A stretch of DNA of 60,201 nucleotides from Deltaproteobacteria bacterium ADurb.Bin207 (GTDB taxonomy: Bacteria > Myxococcota_A > Polyangia > Polyangiales > Polyangiaceae), in contig MWCO01000031.1 in NCBI GenBank assembly GCA_002070115.1, positions 1-60,201 of the forward strand, given 5' to 3'. Numbering within the stretch: position 1 is the stretch's first letter; each line of letters opens with the position of its first letter. Both the position numbers and the translations under genes were made by a program. Shown one piece after another: positions 18,202-27,400 of the stretch. A model generated the notes under the pieces. The model was given only the letters and a program-made list of their open reading frames with translations. It was not told the DNA's origin and did not search any database.

Positions 18202-18997
18202 AGGTTGGCGGGCGCTTTTGCAAAAACGCCGCAAACGCTTCCATCAGGTCCTCGCTCGGTAAAAATGCGGTATTCCACAACGCCACGTGTTCCAACCCCC
18301 GATCGATGGCCACACGGTTCATTTCATGAAGCATCCGTTTCACGCCTCGAACCGCCAATGGACTGTTTTCGGCGATCGTTCGCGCCATTTCCAAGGCACG
18401 AGCCAAGACCGCTTCCGATGTGGGCAGCACGTCATTGACCAACCCCATGCGCAAGGCTTCGGCCGCGGTAACGTCGCGTCCGGTAAAAGCCATGTCCCGA
18501 AGATGCCCCTGACCGATGATACCGCCAAGCCGCTGCAACGCCCCCAAGTCCGCAACCATGGCAAGACGAGTTTCGCGCAGACTGAACATGGCATCCGCGG
18601 ACGCATAACGAATATCGCAAGCAGAGATCAGGTCGAGTCCACCGCCGACACAGGCACCGTGAACGGCGGCGATGACCGGCTTGGAGCAAGACGCCAGCGC
18701 TCGAAATCCCTTCTGCCACGACTGAATCAAGGCGTAGAGCTTTTCGCGCTCGGAAGCCAAGCTGGCCCCCAACAATCCCTGCAACTGCGGAAGGAGGTCG
18801 CCTTTCAAGTCCAAACCAACGGAAAAATGCGGTCCGCGAGCGGCAATCACCACGACACGCGTACCCGTATCCGCCTCCAAAGCTTCCACTTGTTTGGGCA
18901 GTTCCGAAAAAAACGAAAGGCCCATGGCATTGCGACGCTGCTCATCCGCAAGCCAAAGGGTCGATACCCCCTGTGAGCTTTGCACTTCGAAATTCAT
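18188..18997 (-). CDS. enoyl-CoA hydratase/isomerase family protein (dienoyl-CoA isomerase-like)
   Basis: A 269-residue crotonase-fold enzyme. The CoA/oxyanion loops are clear: AARGPHFSVGLDLKGD and HGACVGGGLDLISACDIRYA. The following FSLRETRLAMVADLGALQRL matches the E/D-x-x-x-G-x-x-A-D-x-G-x-x-Q-R-L pattern of the delta3,5-delta2,4-dienoyl-CoA isomerase branch better than the hydratase branch. It acts on fatty acyl-CoA in beta-oxidation of unsaturated fatty acids. The length fits the family (about 260-275). It stands alone, without other fatty-acid genes beside it. The FHA gene lies 22 bp beyond its 3'-to-5' neighbour boundary, so the gene may be read from the FHA promoter. Confidence 0.9.
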   Translation of the reverse strand: MNFEVQSSQGVSTLWLADEQRRNAMGLSFFSELPKQVEALEADTGTRVVVIAARGPHFSVGLDLKGDLLPQLQGLLGASLASEREKLYALIQSWQKGFRALASCSKPVIAAVHGACVGGGLDLISACDIRYASADAMFSLRETRLAMVADLGALQRLGGIIGQGHLRDMAFTGRDVTAAEALRMGLVNDVLPTSEAVLARALEMARTIAENSPLAVRGVKRMLHEMNRVAIDRGLEHVALWNTAFLPSEDLMEAFAAFLQKRPPTFKGS

Positions 18998-19019
18998 TCC
19001 GTTTTCCTTTCCCGCCGAC

Positions 19020-20012
19020 TCACGTTCGAAACAGCCAAAGCATTCCCACCGTGCTCAATACCATCACCACCAGGGCAAGGAACACGACGATCAAATCCGT
19101 CCTTCCCCATCCCGACTTCTTTTGGGTAGAAGTTCGACGCTCATTGCGGGGAAAAGCTTGTCTTATTACGGGCTTAGGCTCCGACGGGGGGGGCGGATCG
19201 ACACTCGGAGGCATAGGCTCCGCCACGATATCTACCGTCGACGGAGGAGGAGGTACCGCATTCCATTCGTCACTGTCCAAAAGCTCGTCGTCCAAAGCCT
19301 CGATTTGGCGCAACGCCTCTACGGCCGGGTTCTCATACACGAATACATCGGAACAAATGACGAACTGATCGCCAGGACGCAACACCGTATCACGGTCGGC
19401 TGCAATGGCGGTTCCCTCGACCAACGTACCATTGCGGGACCCCAAATCACGCAGCAGTGCCAGATCACCCCGGCGAAGAACCCGCGCATGACGTCGTGAC
19501 GCATCATCCACATCAATGGGAAAATGGACATCACGACCACGACCAATGACCACGGACTGCCCGGCTTCATCCAAAGGCACTTCTCGTCCCGTGTCGGGGC
19601 CCGCAATGACCACCAGACGTGCGGTCATGCATTCCCCTTCACGACGCATCGCTTCGGCCACCATCGCCAACGCCAAATCCTTGGTGACTTGCACGGATTG
19701 CGCGGTCGGCATCGCGGACTCCAGCTTGATTTCCAGCCACACGCGCCCCAGACGAACCATGCTGCCATGCCGCAATGTGGCGGGAGAATGCGGATGCAAC
19801 CTCGTGGTTCCCACGAAGGTGCCGTTCGTGCTCCCCTCATCGACGACGACGAGTTCGGTTCCTCGCTGACGGATGCTGGCGTGTCGATGGCTGACGGATG
19901 GGTCCGGGATTCGAAAATCGCACGCCTCACCGCGTCCTATGACGACCCGCGGCTGATCGAACGTGATGCTGGAGTCGGAACTATCCGATCGAAGTACGAG
20001 GGTGACCGCCAT
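19020..20012 (-). CDS. double-FHA domain protein with C-terminal membrane anchor
   Basis: A 330-residue protein. The first FHA domain (about 22-95) has VVIGRGEACDFRI, SVSHRHASI and DEGSTNGTFV. The second (about 150-225) has VVIGRGRDVHFPI, ASRRHARV and DLGSRNGTLV. The phosphothreonine-binding Arg, Ser and Asn-Gly of both are conserved, so both domains look functional. A Pro-rich, acidic linker follows, then one C-terminal helix (about 307-327, IVVFLALVVMVLSTVGMLWLF) with almost nothing after it: a tail anchor with the FHA domains in the cytoplasm. FHA proteins read Ser/Thr kinase signals; two large kinases lie about 20 kb away. The partner is unknown. Confidence 0.9.
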   Translation of the reverse strand: MAVTLVLRSDSSDSSITFDQPRVVIGRGEACDFRIPDPSVSHRHASIRQRGTELVVVDEGSTNGTFVGTTRLHPHSPATLRHGSMVRLGRVWLEIKLESAMPTAQSVQVTKDLALAMVAEAMRREGECMTARLVVIAGPDTGREVPLDEAGQSVVIGRGRDVHFPIDVDDASRRHARVLRRGDLALLRDLGSRNGTLVEGTAIAADRDTVLRPGDQFVICSDVFVYENPAVEALRQIEALDDELLDSDEWNAVPPPPSTVDIVAEPMPPSVDPPPPSEPKPVIRQAFPRNERRTSTQKKSGWGRTDLIVVFLALVVMVLSTVGMLWLFRT

Positions 20013-20121
20013 TCGTTGCGCTTCTCGTCGCTGTATAGTCAGGACTAGACCAAGGGCTCAACCTGGGAAATCTCATTTCTCGCGGGAATCGGGGCGATCG
20101 GGAATTGGGATGGGAGATTAT

Positions 20122-20137
20122 TTGGCCAGTTGGCCAA
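20122..20137. promoter_or_regulatory. perfect inverted repeat TTGGCCA-GT-TGGCCAA, possible operator
   Basis: A 7-bp perfect palindromic arm pair with a 2-base spacer lies in the 149-bp gap between the divergent FHA gene and the membrane protein gene at 20162. It is 24 bases before that ATG, where a repressor or activator dimer could bind. Only one copy was noticed. No regulator is assigned. Confidence 0.3.
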
Positions 20138-20161
20138 GCCAAGGTAATCCCATGTAGGACA

Positions 20162-21967
20162 ATGTCGTTTCGGATTCCAACGCTCCTCGTTTCGCTTCTC
20201 ACGGTGCTCGGGATCCTTGTTGCGCATCCCGCTCACGCCTGGGTGGAACAAACCGTTCGTCGTCATGATGCCCGATTGGTGTTGATGCGCAACGGGATGG
20301 CCCGTGTGCAGCACACGATATCCTTACGGGTGAACGGCGGCCCTTTGCGTTCGTTTGACGTTCATATCGCGGATCGGGACGTGATTTTGGTGGGGGAACC
20401 GACCTTTGTATTGACGGGTGGCGCGATGGACGCGCGAATGCCCATTCCGGTGGGGGTGGAGCAGCGTCCGGATGGTCCTCTTCGTGTAAACATCGATGAG
20501 GGCAAGGGAGTGCGTCGGGGCATCTACGACTTCGTGGTGACGTACGATGTGGATTTACTCAAACAAAACGGGGTGACGAGGGACGGGTCGATGCTGGTCG
20601 TGTCCTGGGTGGGGGCACGATGGGACGATGGCATTGACAGTGTGCGAACGACATTTGTGGTTCCCACGACGGCCACGTCGCCGAGGGCGGTGGACGAGGT
20701 ACGGTTGGATGGTCCGAACGATGAGGTGGTGATGGCGCCTTTGGGGGGAGTATTGACGACGTTGACGCAGTATCCTGAGGTGGACGAATTGGAGCAGGTG
20801 CGGCCGCACGTTGCCTCGGGGGAGGTTGTTACGTGGAAGGTGAAGGTAGATCCGGCGGTATTTGGGGAGGTGCAAGACCCACGGTTGAAGGCTCCTCCAC
20901 CGCCGGAAGCGGTTCTGATCGCTCCGGAGCGTCGAGCGGCGTTTTTGGCCGTGGGCGGTATGATTGCGGTTTTGTATTCGTTGCTGTTGACGCTCAAGCA
21001 TAGGCAGGTGGTGCGAAGCAGCCGTGTTCGAGGGGTGCATCCTCGTCCACTGATTCCTGTGGGTATCGCGGTTCGCATGGCGTTTTCGGGGCCGTTGCTG
21101 GCGGCTTCGGTGGGAGCGCAGGTTTTTTTGGAGCATCCGTTCCCTGGGGCGGTGGGCGTGTTTGGCGTGATTCTGCTCAGCGCGTATCGCGTACCGGAAA
21201 AACGGGTATCCCCTCGAGGTCCGGGCCGATGGCTCCCGCTTTCGGATCGGGATGCTTTCGAGAAGAAAGAAGACTGGCCATGGGGATGGTTGGATGCGGG
21301 ATCGCCTTTGGGCAAAGCTGTATTTGCGATCGTGAGCGTCCTGTACGCGGTGGGAGTATGGCTGGTTTCCCGGCATGCTACCTATTTCGCTTATGTGGCA
21401 GCGCTGGATTTCGTAGTGATTGTCGTGTTGTTTGGAACGGGTCGTCGGACGGAACTCCCCGCGGACCTGGTGCATTCTGCGGCTCCGTTGCTGGCTCGGG
21501 TGGCGAAGGAGCTTCGCAAGTCAAAAAAACTAGTCGCCGCGCGTGTGCGGGGTCTTGGGCGGATCCCGAAGGGAACAGAGCAGCCGGATGAGTTGCGCCT
21601 TGGCGTGTGGCCGAAAGGCGCCATACAGGGATTTCGCGGTATTGAAATTGGATTGGGATGGGCCCACGCCATCGGCCAGCCCGTGGCTCTTCCCCAAGTA
21701 TTGTTGCGGGTGCTAGAAGGTTCCCCATGCCATGAAGCGGTCAACCAGCGGTTGCGCAAGGCGCGTTGGATTCGTGGGCGAGAGACGCACGAAAGGGTGA
21801 TGGTTCTCAATCCTGCGGTACCGACGTTGGATATGACGGTGAAATTGGCGGAAAGCATTTCGCAGATTGTCAGCGCGTCGACGCCTTCGCCTGGCGCCCA
21901 AGCGGTTTCGAAGCCCACCGCCGCTTCTCGGGCTTACGTGCGGCTATGCACAACGGGCTTGCAATGA
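20162..21967 (+). CDS. hypothetical exported/membrane protein (signal peptide, beta-rich domain, about five helices)
   Basis: Started at the ATG at 20162, this gives 601 residues with a clear signal peptide (LLVSLLTVLGILVAHPAHA). Residues about 30-250 are a beta-rich periplasmic-type domain with Val/Thr/Asp alternation (RNGMARVQHTISLRVNGG; YDFVVTYDVDLL; SWVGARWDDGIDSVRTTF). About five hydrophobic helices follow (about 276-295, 324-343, 350-365, 405-425, 430-448) and a cytoplasmic C-terminal domain. The order, N-terminal beta domain then helices, recalls DUF2207-type membrane proteins, but this is a resemblance only. It is followed 30 bp downstream by the acidic protein at 21998, probably in the same transcript. 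Confidence 0.8.
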   Translation: MSFRIPTLLVSLLTVLGILVAHPAHAWVEQTVRRHDARLVLMRNGMARVQHTISLRVNGGPLRSFDVHIADRDVILVGEPTFVLTGGAMDARMPIPVGVEQRPDGPLRVNIDEGKGVRRGIYDFVVTYDVDLLKQNGVTRDGSMLVVSWVGARWDDGIDSVRTTFVVPTTATSPRAVDEVRLDGPNDEVVMAPLGGVLTTLTQYPEVDELEQVRPHVASGEVVTWKVKVDPAVFGEVQDPRLKAPPPPEAVLIAPERRAAFLAVGGMIAVLYSLLLTLKHRQVVRSSRVRGVHPRPLIPVGIAVRMAFSGPLLAASVGAQVFLEHPFPGAVGVFGVILLSAYRVPEKRVSPRGPGRWLPLSDRDAFEKKEDWPWGWLDAGSPLGKAVFAIVSVLYAVGVWLVSRHATYFAYVAALDFVVIVVLFGTGRRTELPADLVHSAAPLLARVAKELRKSKKLVAARVRGLGRIPKGTEQPDELRLGVWPKGAIQGFRGIEIGLGWAHAIGQPVALPQVLLRVLEGSPCHEAVNQRLRKARWIRGRETHERVMVLNPAVPTLDMTVKLAESISQIVSASTPSPGAQAVSKPTAASRAYVRLCTTGLQ

Positions 21968-21997
21968 AGCGCCAATGCTGGAATTCATTCCGTCATC

Positions 21998-22633
21998 ATG
22001 ACGGTGGAACAACCGAGTTTCGACAAGCCATTGGCTGACGACGAATCGTCGCAGCAGGATGATTCCTTGCTCCTGGACGAGAATGCTTATGGAATATGGG
22101 TAAGTTGGTACGATGCGGAGGAAGTCGAGTACGGGCAATCGGCGGATAAGTTTCCTCCCCGGATCCTTGTGTTTCGGTCTGCCGTGAGCGATTTTCTCGA
22201 ACGGGAACCGTTGGGGTCGGCGGTTCGGGCCATCGATTTTGGTACGGCTGTCTATGTGGAGGTGGGCGACGGCGATCAGACGGTGGATTTAATGGGTTGG
22301 GTGCGCAAACTTCGAGATTTCCTTCGTGAGGGCGATTGGATGACGTTTGCGGTCATCGCCCATGGTGGACGTTGGGTAGCTCGATCGGCAGAGGGGCAAA
22401 TGCCGGCGCGGATAGGTGATGTACACGTGATGAGTTTTGGTCCAAGCGAGCCATTTCGCAAAGTGATGGCGGCGGAGGCCATGGCGCACGACGATGAAGA
22501 GACGGGCGAACCGGGCTGGGGAGTGGGCTTGTTCGTCGAGGTCGATGCGCTCGAAGCGATGAACCGCAAGTTGAAAAACGCGCCCACGGCCCTGTGTTTC
22601 GGGGGTGCGTGTTACTATCGGGTGAGCGCTTGA
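21998..22633 (+). CDS. hypothetical acidic cytoplasmic protein
   Basis: A 211-residue protein with no signal or membrane segment and many Asp and Glu residues. The first 30 residues are polar and acidic. Conserved-looking stretches are ENAYGIWVSWYDAEEVEYG, RAIDFGTAVYVEVGDGDQT and GWGVGLFVEVDALEAMNRK. I do not recognise a family. It starts 30 bp after the membrane protein at 20162 and is likely co-expressed with it. Its regular length and codon use support a real gene. Confidence 0.7.
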   Translation: MTVEQPSFDKPLADDESSQQDDSLLLDENAYGIWVSWYDAEEVEYGQSADKFPPRILVFRSAVSDFLEREPLGSAVRAIDFGTAVYVEVGDGDQTVDLMGWVRKLRDFLREGDWMTFAVIAHGGRWVARSAEGQMPARIGDVHVMSFGPSEPFRKVMAAEAMAHDDEETGEPGWGVGLFVEVDALEAMNRKLKNAPTALCFGGACYYRVSA

Positions 22634-22865
22634 TCACATCCGACAGGACAATTCCCACGGGCTGATTCATCCAACCCACCCCACCGCACCATAATGCAAG
22701 CCCCTGCTCATCCTGGCTTGAAAACCGCACGAACGAGGATTAGACGCTAGCCATATCCCGATTCCATCATGGTTATCGGAATGAATCGTCGAAGCAGACG
22801 TGGCGGAAATGGTATCATACCTCTGACCTTCACCCTGCCCAACACTCGCTGACAGGATCTCATCG

Positions 22866-24389
22866 GTGCATTCCCCGTTGCTTGCGGGTGCATACTTCTC
22901 CCTGGCGTGCTGGTTGTGCGTCGTGGGGATCGTGTCTCTCGTGACCCACGCATCGGGAAGGCGAAACGTTGACTATCTTTTGTTCAGCCTGATCGCCTGG
23001 GTGGTCGCAGCTCAATCGGTGGCCTGTGGGTTTTGCTGTCTGCGAGGAGATCTTCCGACGCAGTGGATGCTAGCGACCACGTTCGCGGAAAGCGCCTCGG
23101 TGATGGCGGCTGCGTTGCACGTCCATTTCGCCATGCGATGCACTGGCGTGCGTCGTCAACTCGAAGGGGCCGCTGTCACGTACGCGATCGCTTTCGTTCT
23201 CATTTTTATGATGTTGCATGGTTCGGGGATGCGGGCCCCGTTATCGAATGTGGGTCCTTTGACCGAAAAAGAGCCTCATACATGGTTTGCAACCATGTAC
23301 GTGGTTGCAATACCTGTCTTTCATGTCATCGCTTGTGCGTTGTTCGGTCGGAGCGTCCAACGAAAGCGACGGGACAGTTTGGCGTTATTCACTGGAGCCG
23401 TGCTATTCGCGCTGGCGGCAGTCAACGATATGTTGGTGGGCTCGGGGGTCATTCGTGGTCTTTCCTTGCTTCCCCTTGGGTTGATTGTATTCAGCACGGT
23501 GCTCGTCATCCTTTTTCTTCGTCGGTACAACTTGGTACGACAAGAGTATGCGCAACACGCGAAAAGCTTGAACGAGCGGGGGAGGCAGCTTCGAGAAGCC
23601 AGAAGGGCGCTGCGAGAATTACAAAATGAGTTGGGTCGGAAAGAGCAACTCGCGGCCATTGGGGAGATGGCGGCCGTCATCGCGCATGAAGTGAGAAACC
23701 CTCTGGCGGTCATTACCAACGCCGTGGCGAGTTTGAAGCGCGAAGGGCTATCACGTCACGATCACGACGTATTGCTTTCGATTCTCGAAGAAGAATCGGA
23801 GCGTCTCAATCGGCTGGTATCGGATTTGCTCAATTACGCGCGGCCGATCAACCTTCAGCGGCAACGGCTGGTACTTCACGAAGTGTGTCAAAGAGCCATG
23901 CTCGTAGGGACGATTCACAATGCGCGTTTGGTGTTCGACGAAAACAGCGCCCGTGGTCAGATCTGGGGCGATGTGAACTTGCTTCGGCAAGTATTTGATA
24001 ATCTTGTAGAAAATGCAGTTCAAGCGACAGATGGTTCGGGGACGGTTACGCTATCGATTCGAGCGGCGTCACGGGAGACGGCGGAGGGATTCATCGTGAC
24101 GGTATCCGATGATGGAGAGGGAATGGATACGCAGGTTCGAAGTCGAGCCAAGGACCCGTTTTTCACCACTCGTCCGACGGGCACGGGTCTTGGGTTGGCG
24201 ATTGTGAATCGTATCGTGGAGACGCATGGCGGGGAGATGTGGTTCGAGAGCAGCTCTGGGGAGGGGACGACGGTGAATGTTTTTCTGCCTATTGGAAAAG
24301 AGAATTCAGTGCCGCCGGAACCGCGACGTCTGATCGATACGCTCCCCCCCAGAAGCGAACCTTCGGTATACGATGAGTTGAAAGACTAG
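22866..24389 (+). CDS. membrane sensor histidine kinase
   Basis: A 507-residue protein from a GTG at 22866 (AGGATC upstream). It has about seven N-terminal helices (residues 5-220) forming a membrane sensor, then a charged coiled coil (about 225-262). The HisKA domain has the H-box AVIAHEVRNPLAV (phospho-acceptor His274). The HATPase domain has the N box (FDNLVENAVQAT), G1 (DDGEGM) and G2 (GTGLGLAIV). A short acidic C-terminal tail follows. No response regulator is adjacent, so this is an orphan kinase whose partner is elsewhere, as is common in myxobacteria. The signal sensed is unknown; the membrane part has no recognisable ligand domain. It lies just upstream of dnaX, but the genes look functionally unrelated. 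Confidence 0.92.
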   Translation: MHSPLLAGAYFSLACWLCVVGIVSLVTHASGRRNVDYLLFSLIAWVVAAQSVACGFCCLRGDLPTQWMLATTFAESASVMAAALHVHFAMRCTGVRRQLEGAAVTYAIAFVLIFMMLHGSGMRAPLSNVGPLTEKEPHTWFATMYVVAIPVFHVIACALFGRSVQRKRRDSLALFTGAVLFALAAVNDMLVGSGVIRGLSLLPLGLIVFSTVLVILFLRRYNLVRQEYAQHAKSLNERGRQLREARRALRELQNELGRKEQLAAIGEMAAVIAHEVRNPLAVITNAVASLKREGLSRHDHDVLLSILEEESERLNRLVSDLLNYARPINLQRQRLVLHEVCQRAMLVGTIHNARLVFDENSARGQIWGDVNLLRQVFDNLVENAVQATDGSGTVTLSIRAASRETAEGFIVTVSDDGEGMDTQVRSRAKDPFFTTRPTGTGLGLAIVNRIVETHGGEMWFESSSGEGTTVNVFLPIGKENSVPPEPRRLIDTLPPRSEPSVYDELKD

Positions 24390-24443
24390 CCGGTGCGCGT
24401 ACGACTCGCGTCCGGAAGAACGCTGCGCTAGGACCGTTTGCCA

Positions 24444-26354
24444 ATGAGTTACTTGGTACTCGCTCGAAAATGGCGACCGATGACCTTCGATGATCTGGTG
24501 GGACAGGAGCATGTCTCCCGCACCTTATCGAACGCCATCGTTAGCGGACGCATTGCCCATGCGTTTTTGTTCACGGGCGTTCGTGGAGTAGGAAAAACGA
24601 CGAGCGCGCGCATTCTCGCCAAATCCTTGAACTGCGAGGCTGGTCCCACTCCCAAACCGTGTTTGCAATGTCCCGCATGCACCGAAATCGCTGCCAGCAA
24701 TGATATCGACGTCCAGGAAATCGACGGCGCGAGCTACAACGGTGTGGATGAAGTGCGTCGGTTGCAGGAAAGCTTGCCGTACCGTCCTTCCCGCGATCGC
24801 TTCAAAGTCGTGATCGTCGACGAAGTACATATGTTGTCTTCGAACGCGTGGAACGCGTTTTTGAAGACCTTGGAGGAGCCACCGCCTCACGTGAAGTTCA
24901 TCTTTGCGACGACGGAAGTGCATAAAGTTCCGGTCACGATTTTGAGCCGATGTCAGCGTTATGACTTCAAGCTCATTTCGTCGTCGTCGATTGCCAAGCA
25001 GCTTCGTCACGTGCTCGATCAGGAAGGGATTGCGGCGGATGATGCCGCGTTGGGACTGATGGCGCGGGAGGCGGCGGGAAGCATGCGTGATGCGATGAGT
25101 CTGTTGGATCAGGCCATCGCATGGGGGGGAGACAAGCTCGTGGGAGAGGAGATTGCTCGTGTTCTTGGCATTGCCGGGCGCGGCAAGCTTCTCGAGTTGG
25201 CCCAAGCCATGGTTCATGGGGATGCTCAAGCCGTGCTCATGATCGTTGCGCACTTGGCGGATCAAGGTTTCGATTTGGTTCAAGTGGCGCGAGACACGCT
25301 CGAAGTCTTGCGCGATCTTGTCGTGGTAAAAGTATGCAACTCCCCGGATTCATTGACAGATTTGACTCCGGAGGAGTTGGCGACGATGCGGGCATTGGTC
25401 GCGGACGCGCGGGGCGAGGATCTCATTCGCCTTCACCATGGTTTTTCGACTGGATTCGATCAGGTGGTGCATGCGCCTCAGCAGCGTTCCGCATTGGAAA
25501 TGCTCTTGCTTCGCCTTGTCTTTCGTCCTCCCTTGCTACCCGTCGACGATTTGATTTCGCGACTCGACGGCATCGAACGTCGACTGGTAGGACGCGGAGC
25601 GGCCTTGCCACGTTCGGGCGGCCCGGTTGCGTTACGAAACCATCGTGGGGCGACGGCGTTCGAGCCGACCGAGCGGACCGAAAGCGTTTCTGCTGGGGAT
25701 CGAGCCGTGATGGCGGCGCGAGCGCAGCCCTCGGCAGCCGTCAAGGACCCGGCTCCCCTCTCTCGCGTCGCGGCTCATCGGGAGATTCATCCTGTCGCGG
25801 ACACGGAGCCCTGGGTAGCCGAAACCGTTGTGGATTCATCGCCGATTGACATGGAGATTCCGGTTCAGCCCACGGTCGGAACCGCACCTTCGGAGCGTTC
25901 GCAGGAGCAGCCTGTCCGACGCGCTACCGAGCCGGCGCCCACCGAGCCTGCCCCTGGGTCGGAGGCCGCTTGGCGCGCGATTCTCGAGACGGTTCAGCAG
26001 CAAAACGCAGCCCTCGCTGCGGTGCTCGAACATGCGATTCCCGTGGAGATCTCGCCCCATGCCGTCCATCTCGCCATCGAGGAAGGCTCATTTTATGCCG
26101 ACCGTGCTCGCGACGATCAGGCCGTCGACCTTCTGACTCGCGTGGTTCGGGCACGTTTTCACGCCTCCACCGAGGTTTCCTTGTCGTTGCTGGATACCGG
26201 AAAAGCCCGCGGTCGAACCTTGTTCGACATAAACAAAGAACAGCGCCTCGAGCAGGAACGAAAGGCTCGCGCGGAGTTGGAAAGCCATAAACTCGTTCAG
26301 GCGGCCATCGAATCACTCGGTGCGCGCGTGCATCTCATCAAACTCGACGAATGA
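24444..26354 (+). CDS. dnaX: DNA polymerase III subunit gamma/tau
   Basis: A 636-residue protein from the ATG at 24444 (TAGGACC upstream; a TTG two codons earlier is less likely). MSYLVLARKWRP is the standard DnaX start. Walker A is GVRGVGKTT. The zinc module has four Cys (NCEAGPTPKPCLQCPAC). Walker B is VDEVHMLS, and the sensor motif is ATTEVHKVPVTILSRC. The clamp-loader AAA+ domains end near 370. A Pro/Ala-rich tau region follows, then a conserved C-terminal domain (about 510-636). It loads the sliding clamp and links polymerase to helicase. A frameshift site producing gamma was not identified. It heads the dnaX-ybaB-recR cluster. Confidence 0.97.
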   Translation: MSYLVLARKWRPMTFDDLVGQEHVSRTLSNAIVSGRIAHAFLFTGVRGVGKTTSARILAKSLNCEAGPTPKPCLQCPACTEIAASNDIDVQEIDGASYNGVDEVRRLQESLPYRPSRDRFKVVIVDEVHMLSSNAWNAFLKTLEEPPPHVKFIFATTEVHKVPVTILSRCQRYDFKLISSSSIAKQLRHVLDQEGIAADDAALGLMAREAAGSMRDAMSLLDQAIAWGGDKLVGEEIARVLGIAGRGKLLELAQAMVHGDAQAVLMIVAHLADQGFDLVQVARDTLEVLRDLVVVKVCNSPDSLTDLTPEELATMRALVADARGEDLIRLHHGFSTGFDQVVHAPQQRSALEMLLLRLVFRPPLLPVDDLISRLDGIERRLVGRGAALPRSGGPVALRNHRGATAFEPTERTESVSAGDRAVMAARAQPSAAVKDPAPLSRVAAHREIHPVADTEPWVAETVVDSSPIDMEIPVQPTVGTAPSERSQEQPVRRATEPAPTEPAPGSEAAWRAILETVQQQNAALAAVLEHAIPVEISPHAVHLAIEEGSFYADRARDDQAVDLLTRVVRARFHASTEVSLSLLDTGKARGRTLFDINKEQRLEQERKARAELESHKLVQAAIESLGARVHLIKLDE

Positions 26355-26417
26355 CTTGCATCAAAGCCGTCGTTCCTGGTTGATTGCTTTTATTGCTTCG
26401 TGCATATCTCGCAAACC

Positions 26418-26753
26418 ATGCCCAAGACCAAACGGTTCACACCACCGGTGGGCGACTTCGTGCGCCATGCTGCATCCGTTCAAAAGAAAATGGATGAGGT
26501 GCGGGACCAATTGCGTGATCGTGAAGTCTCCGCGCAGGTCGACGACGGCAATGTGCGTGTGACGGTCACATGCGCCGGGCTGCTTCGTCGTATCGAGGTC
26601 GACCCCTCGTTGGTACAACGGGAAGGATTGGAGATGATGCTTGACCTCATCGTGACGGCGGCGAATAAGGCATTGGACGACGCGGATCGACTGGTGGACT
26701 CTGAAGTCACGAAAGCGACGGGGGGTCTGCGTATTCCTGGCATCAACGGCTGA
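26418..26753 (+). CDS. ybaB: YbaB/EbfC nucleoid-associated protein
   Basis: A 111-residue protein from the ATG at 26418. It has the YbaB layout: an N-terminal helix (ASVQKKMDEVRDQLRDREV), a beta sheet carrying the conserved G (VSAQVDDGNVRVTVTCAG) and I-x-V-D-P (RRIEVDPSL), and a C-terminal helix (LDLIVTAANKALDDADRL). YbaB dimers bind DNA without strong sequence preference. The position between dnaX and recR is the conserved bacterial arrangement and supports the call. It is slightly longer at the N-terminus than E. coli YbaB (109) but within range. Confidence 0.93.
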   Translation: MPKTKRFTPPVGDFVRHAASVQKKMDEVRDQLRDREVSAQVDDGNVRVTVTCAGLLRRIEVDPSLVQREGLEMMLDLIVTAANKALDDADRLVDSEVTKATGGLRIPGING

Positions 26754-26758
26754 TCATC

Positions 26759-27400
26759 GTGCTTCCCGAAGAACTATTCCGATTGTCTCAGCGGTTCTCG
26801 CGCCTGCCCGGCGTTGGTGAGAAAACTGCTTTGCGCTATGCGATGTTTCTTCTTCTTGCGGACCCGGCCATTGCGCGCGGTCTTGGTCAAGAACTCATCG
26901 CGCTGCACGATAACGTTACGCCCTGCGAACGATGTGGATACGTGGCACGCCGCAGCACCGAAGGACCGTCGCTATGCGCCATTTGCTCGGATCATCGGCG
27001 AGACCCTTCGTTGCTCTGTGTGGTAGCTCGCGTCCAGGACTTGCTTGCCATCGAACGAAGTGGAGCCATGCGAGGTCGCTACCACGTTCTTGGCAAACTA
27101 TTGTCTCCGCTCGAAGGCGTTCATGCTTCTGACTTGCCGATCGCATCCATTCGTTCACGAATTCAAAACGAAGGGATACGTGAGGTGCTTCTCGCCACGC
27201 CGCCAACGGTCGATGGTGAAGCTTCTGCATTGTTCATTGCCCAGGAGATCGGGGACCTCGAGGTCCGTATATCTCGTCTCGCCAGTGGTGTTCCCCACGG
27301 TGGAGACCTCGAGTTTGCTGACCAGATTACCCTGGGTCGTGCTATCGACGGTCGACATCAGGTCGTCCATGACTTCAGCGAAAAGGTAGTGTCGAAATGA
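26759..27400 (+). CDS. recR: recombination protein RecR
   Basis: A 213-residue protein from a GTG at 26759, five bases after ybaB ends. It has the helix-hairpin-helix N-terminus (RLPGVGEKTALRYAMFLL), a four-Cys zinc finger (CERCGYVA and CAICSD), and a TOPRIM domain (LCVVARVQDLLAIERSGAMRGRYHVLGKLLSPLEGV; VLLATPPTVDGEASALFI). RecR with RecF/RecO loads RecA at gaps. The TOPRIM motif keeps the glutamate and acidic residues. The length is a little above the usual 195-205 because of a short C-terminal extension. It overlaps ridA by 4 bp. Confidence 0.96.
   Translation: MLPEELFRLSQRFSRLPGVGEKTALRYAMFLLLADPAIARGLGQELIALHDNVTPCERCGYVARRSTEGPSLCAICSDHRRDPSLLCVVARVQDLLAIERSGAMRGRYHVLGKLLSPLEGVHASDLPIASIRSRIQNEGIREVLLATPPTVDGEASALFIAQEIGDLEVRISRLASGVPHGGDLEFADQITLGRAIDGRHQVVHDFSEKVVSK

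Noticed and set aside
24390..24443. SRP RNA gene upstream of dnaX, as in some bacteria
   Set aside because: The gap is only 54 bases and lacks the GGAAGCAGCC-type core.
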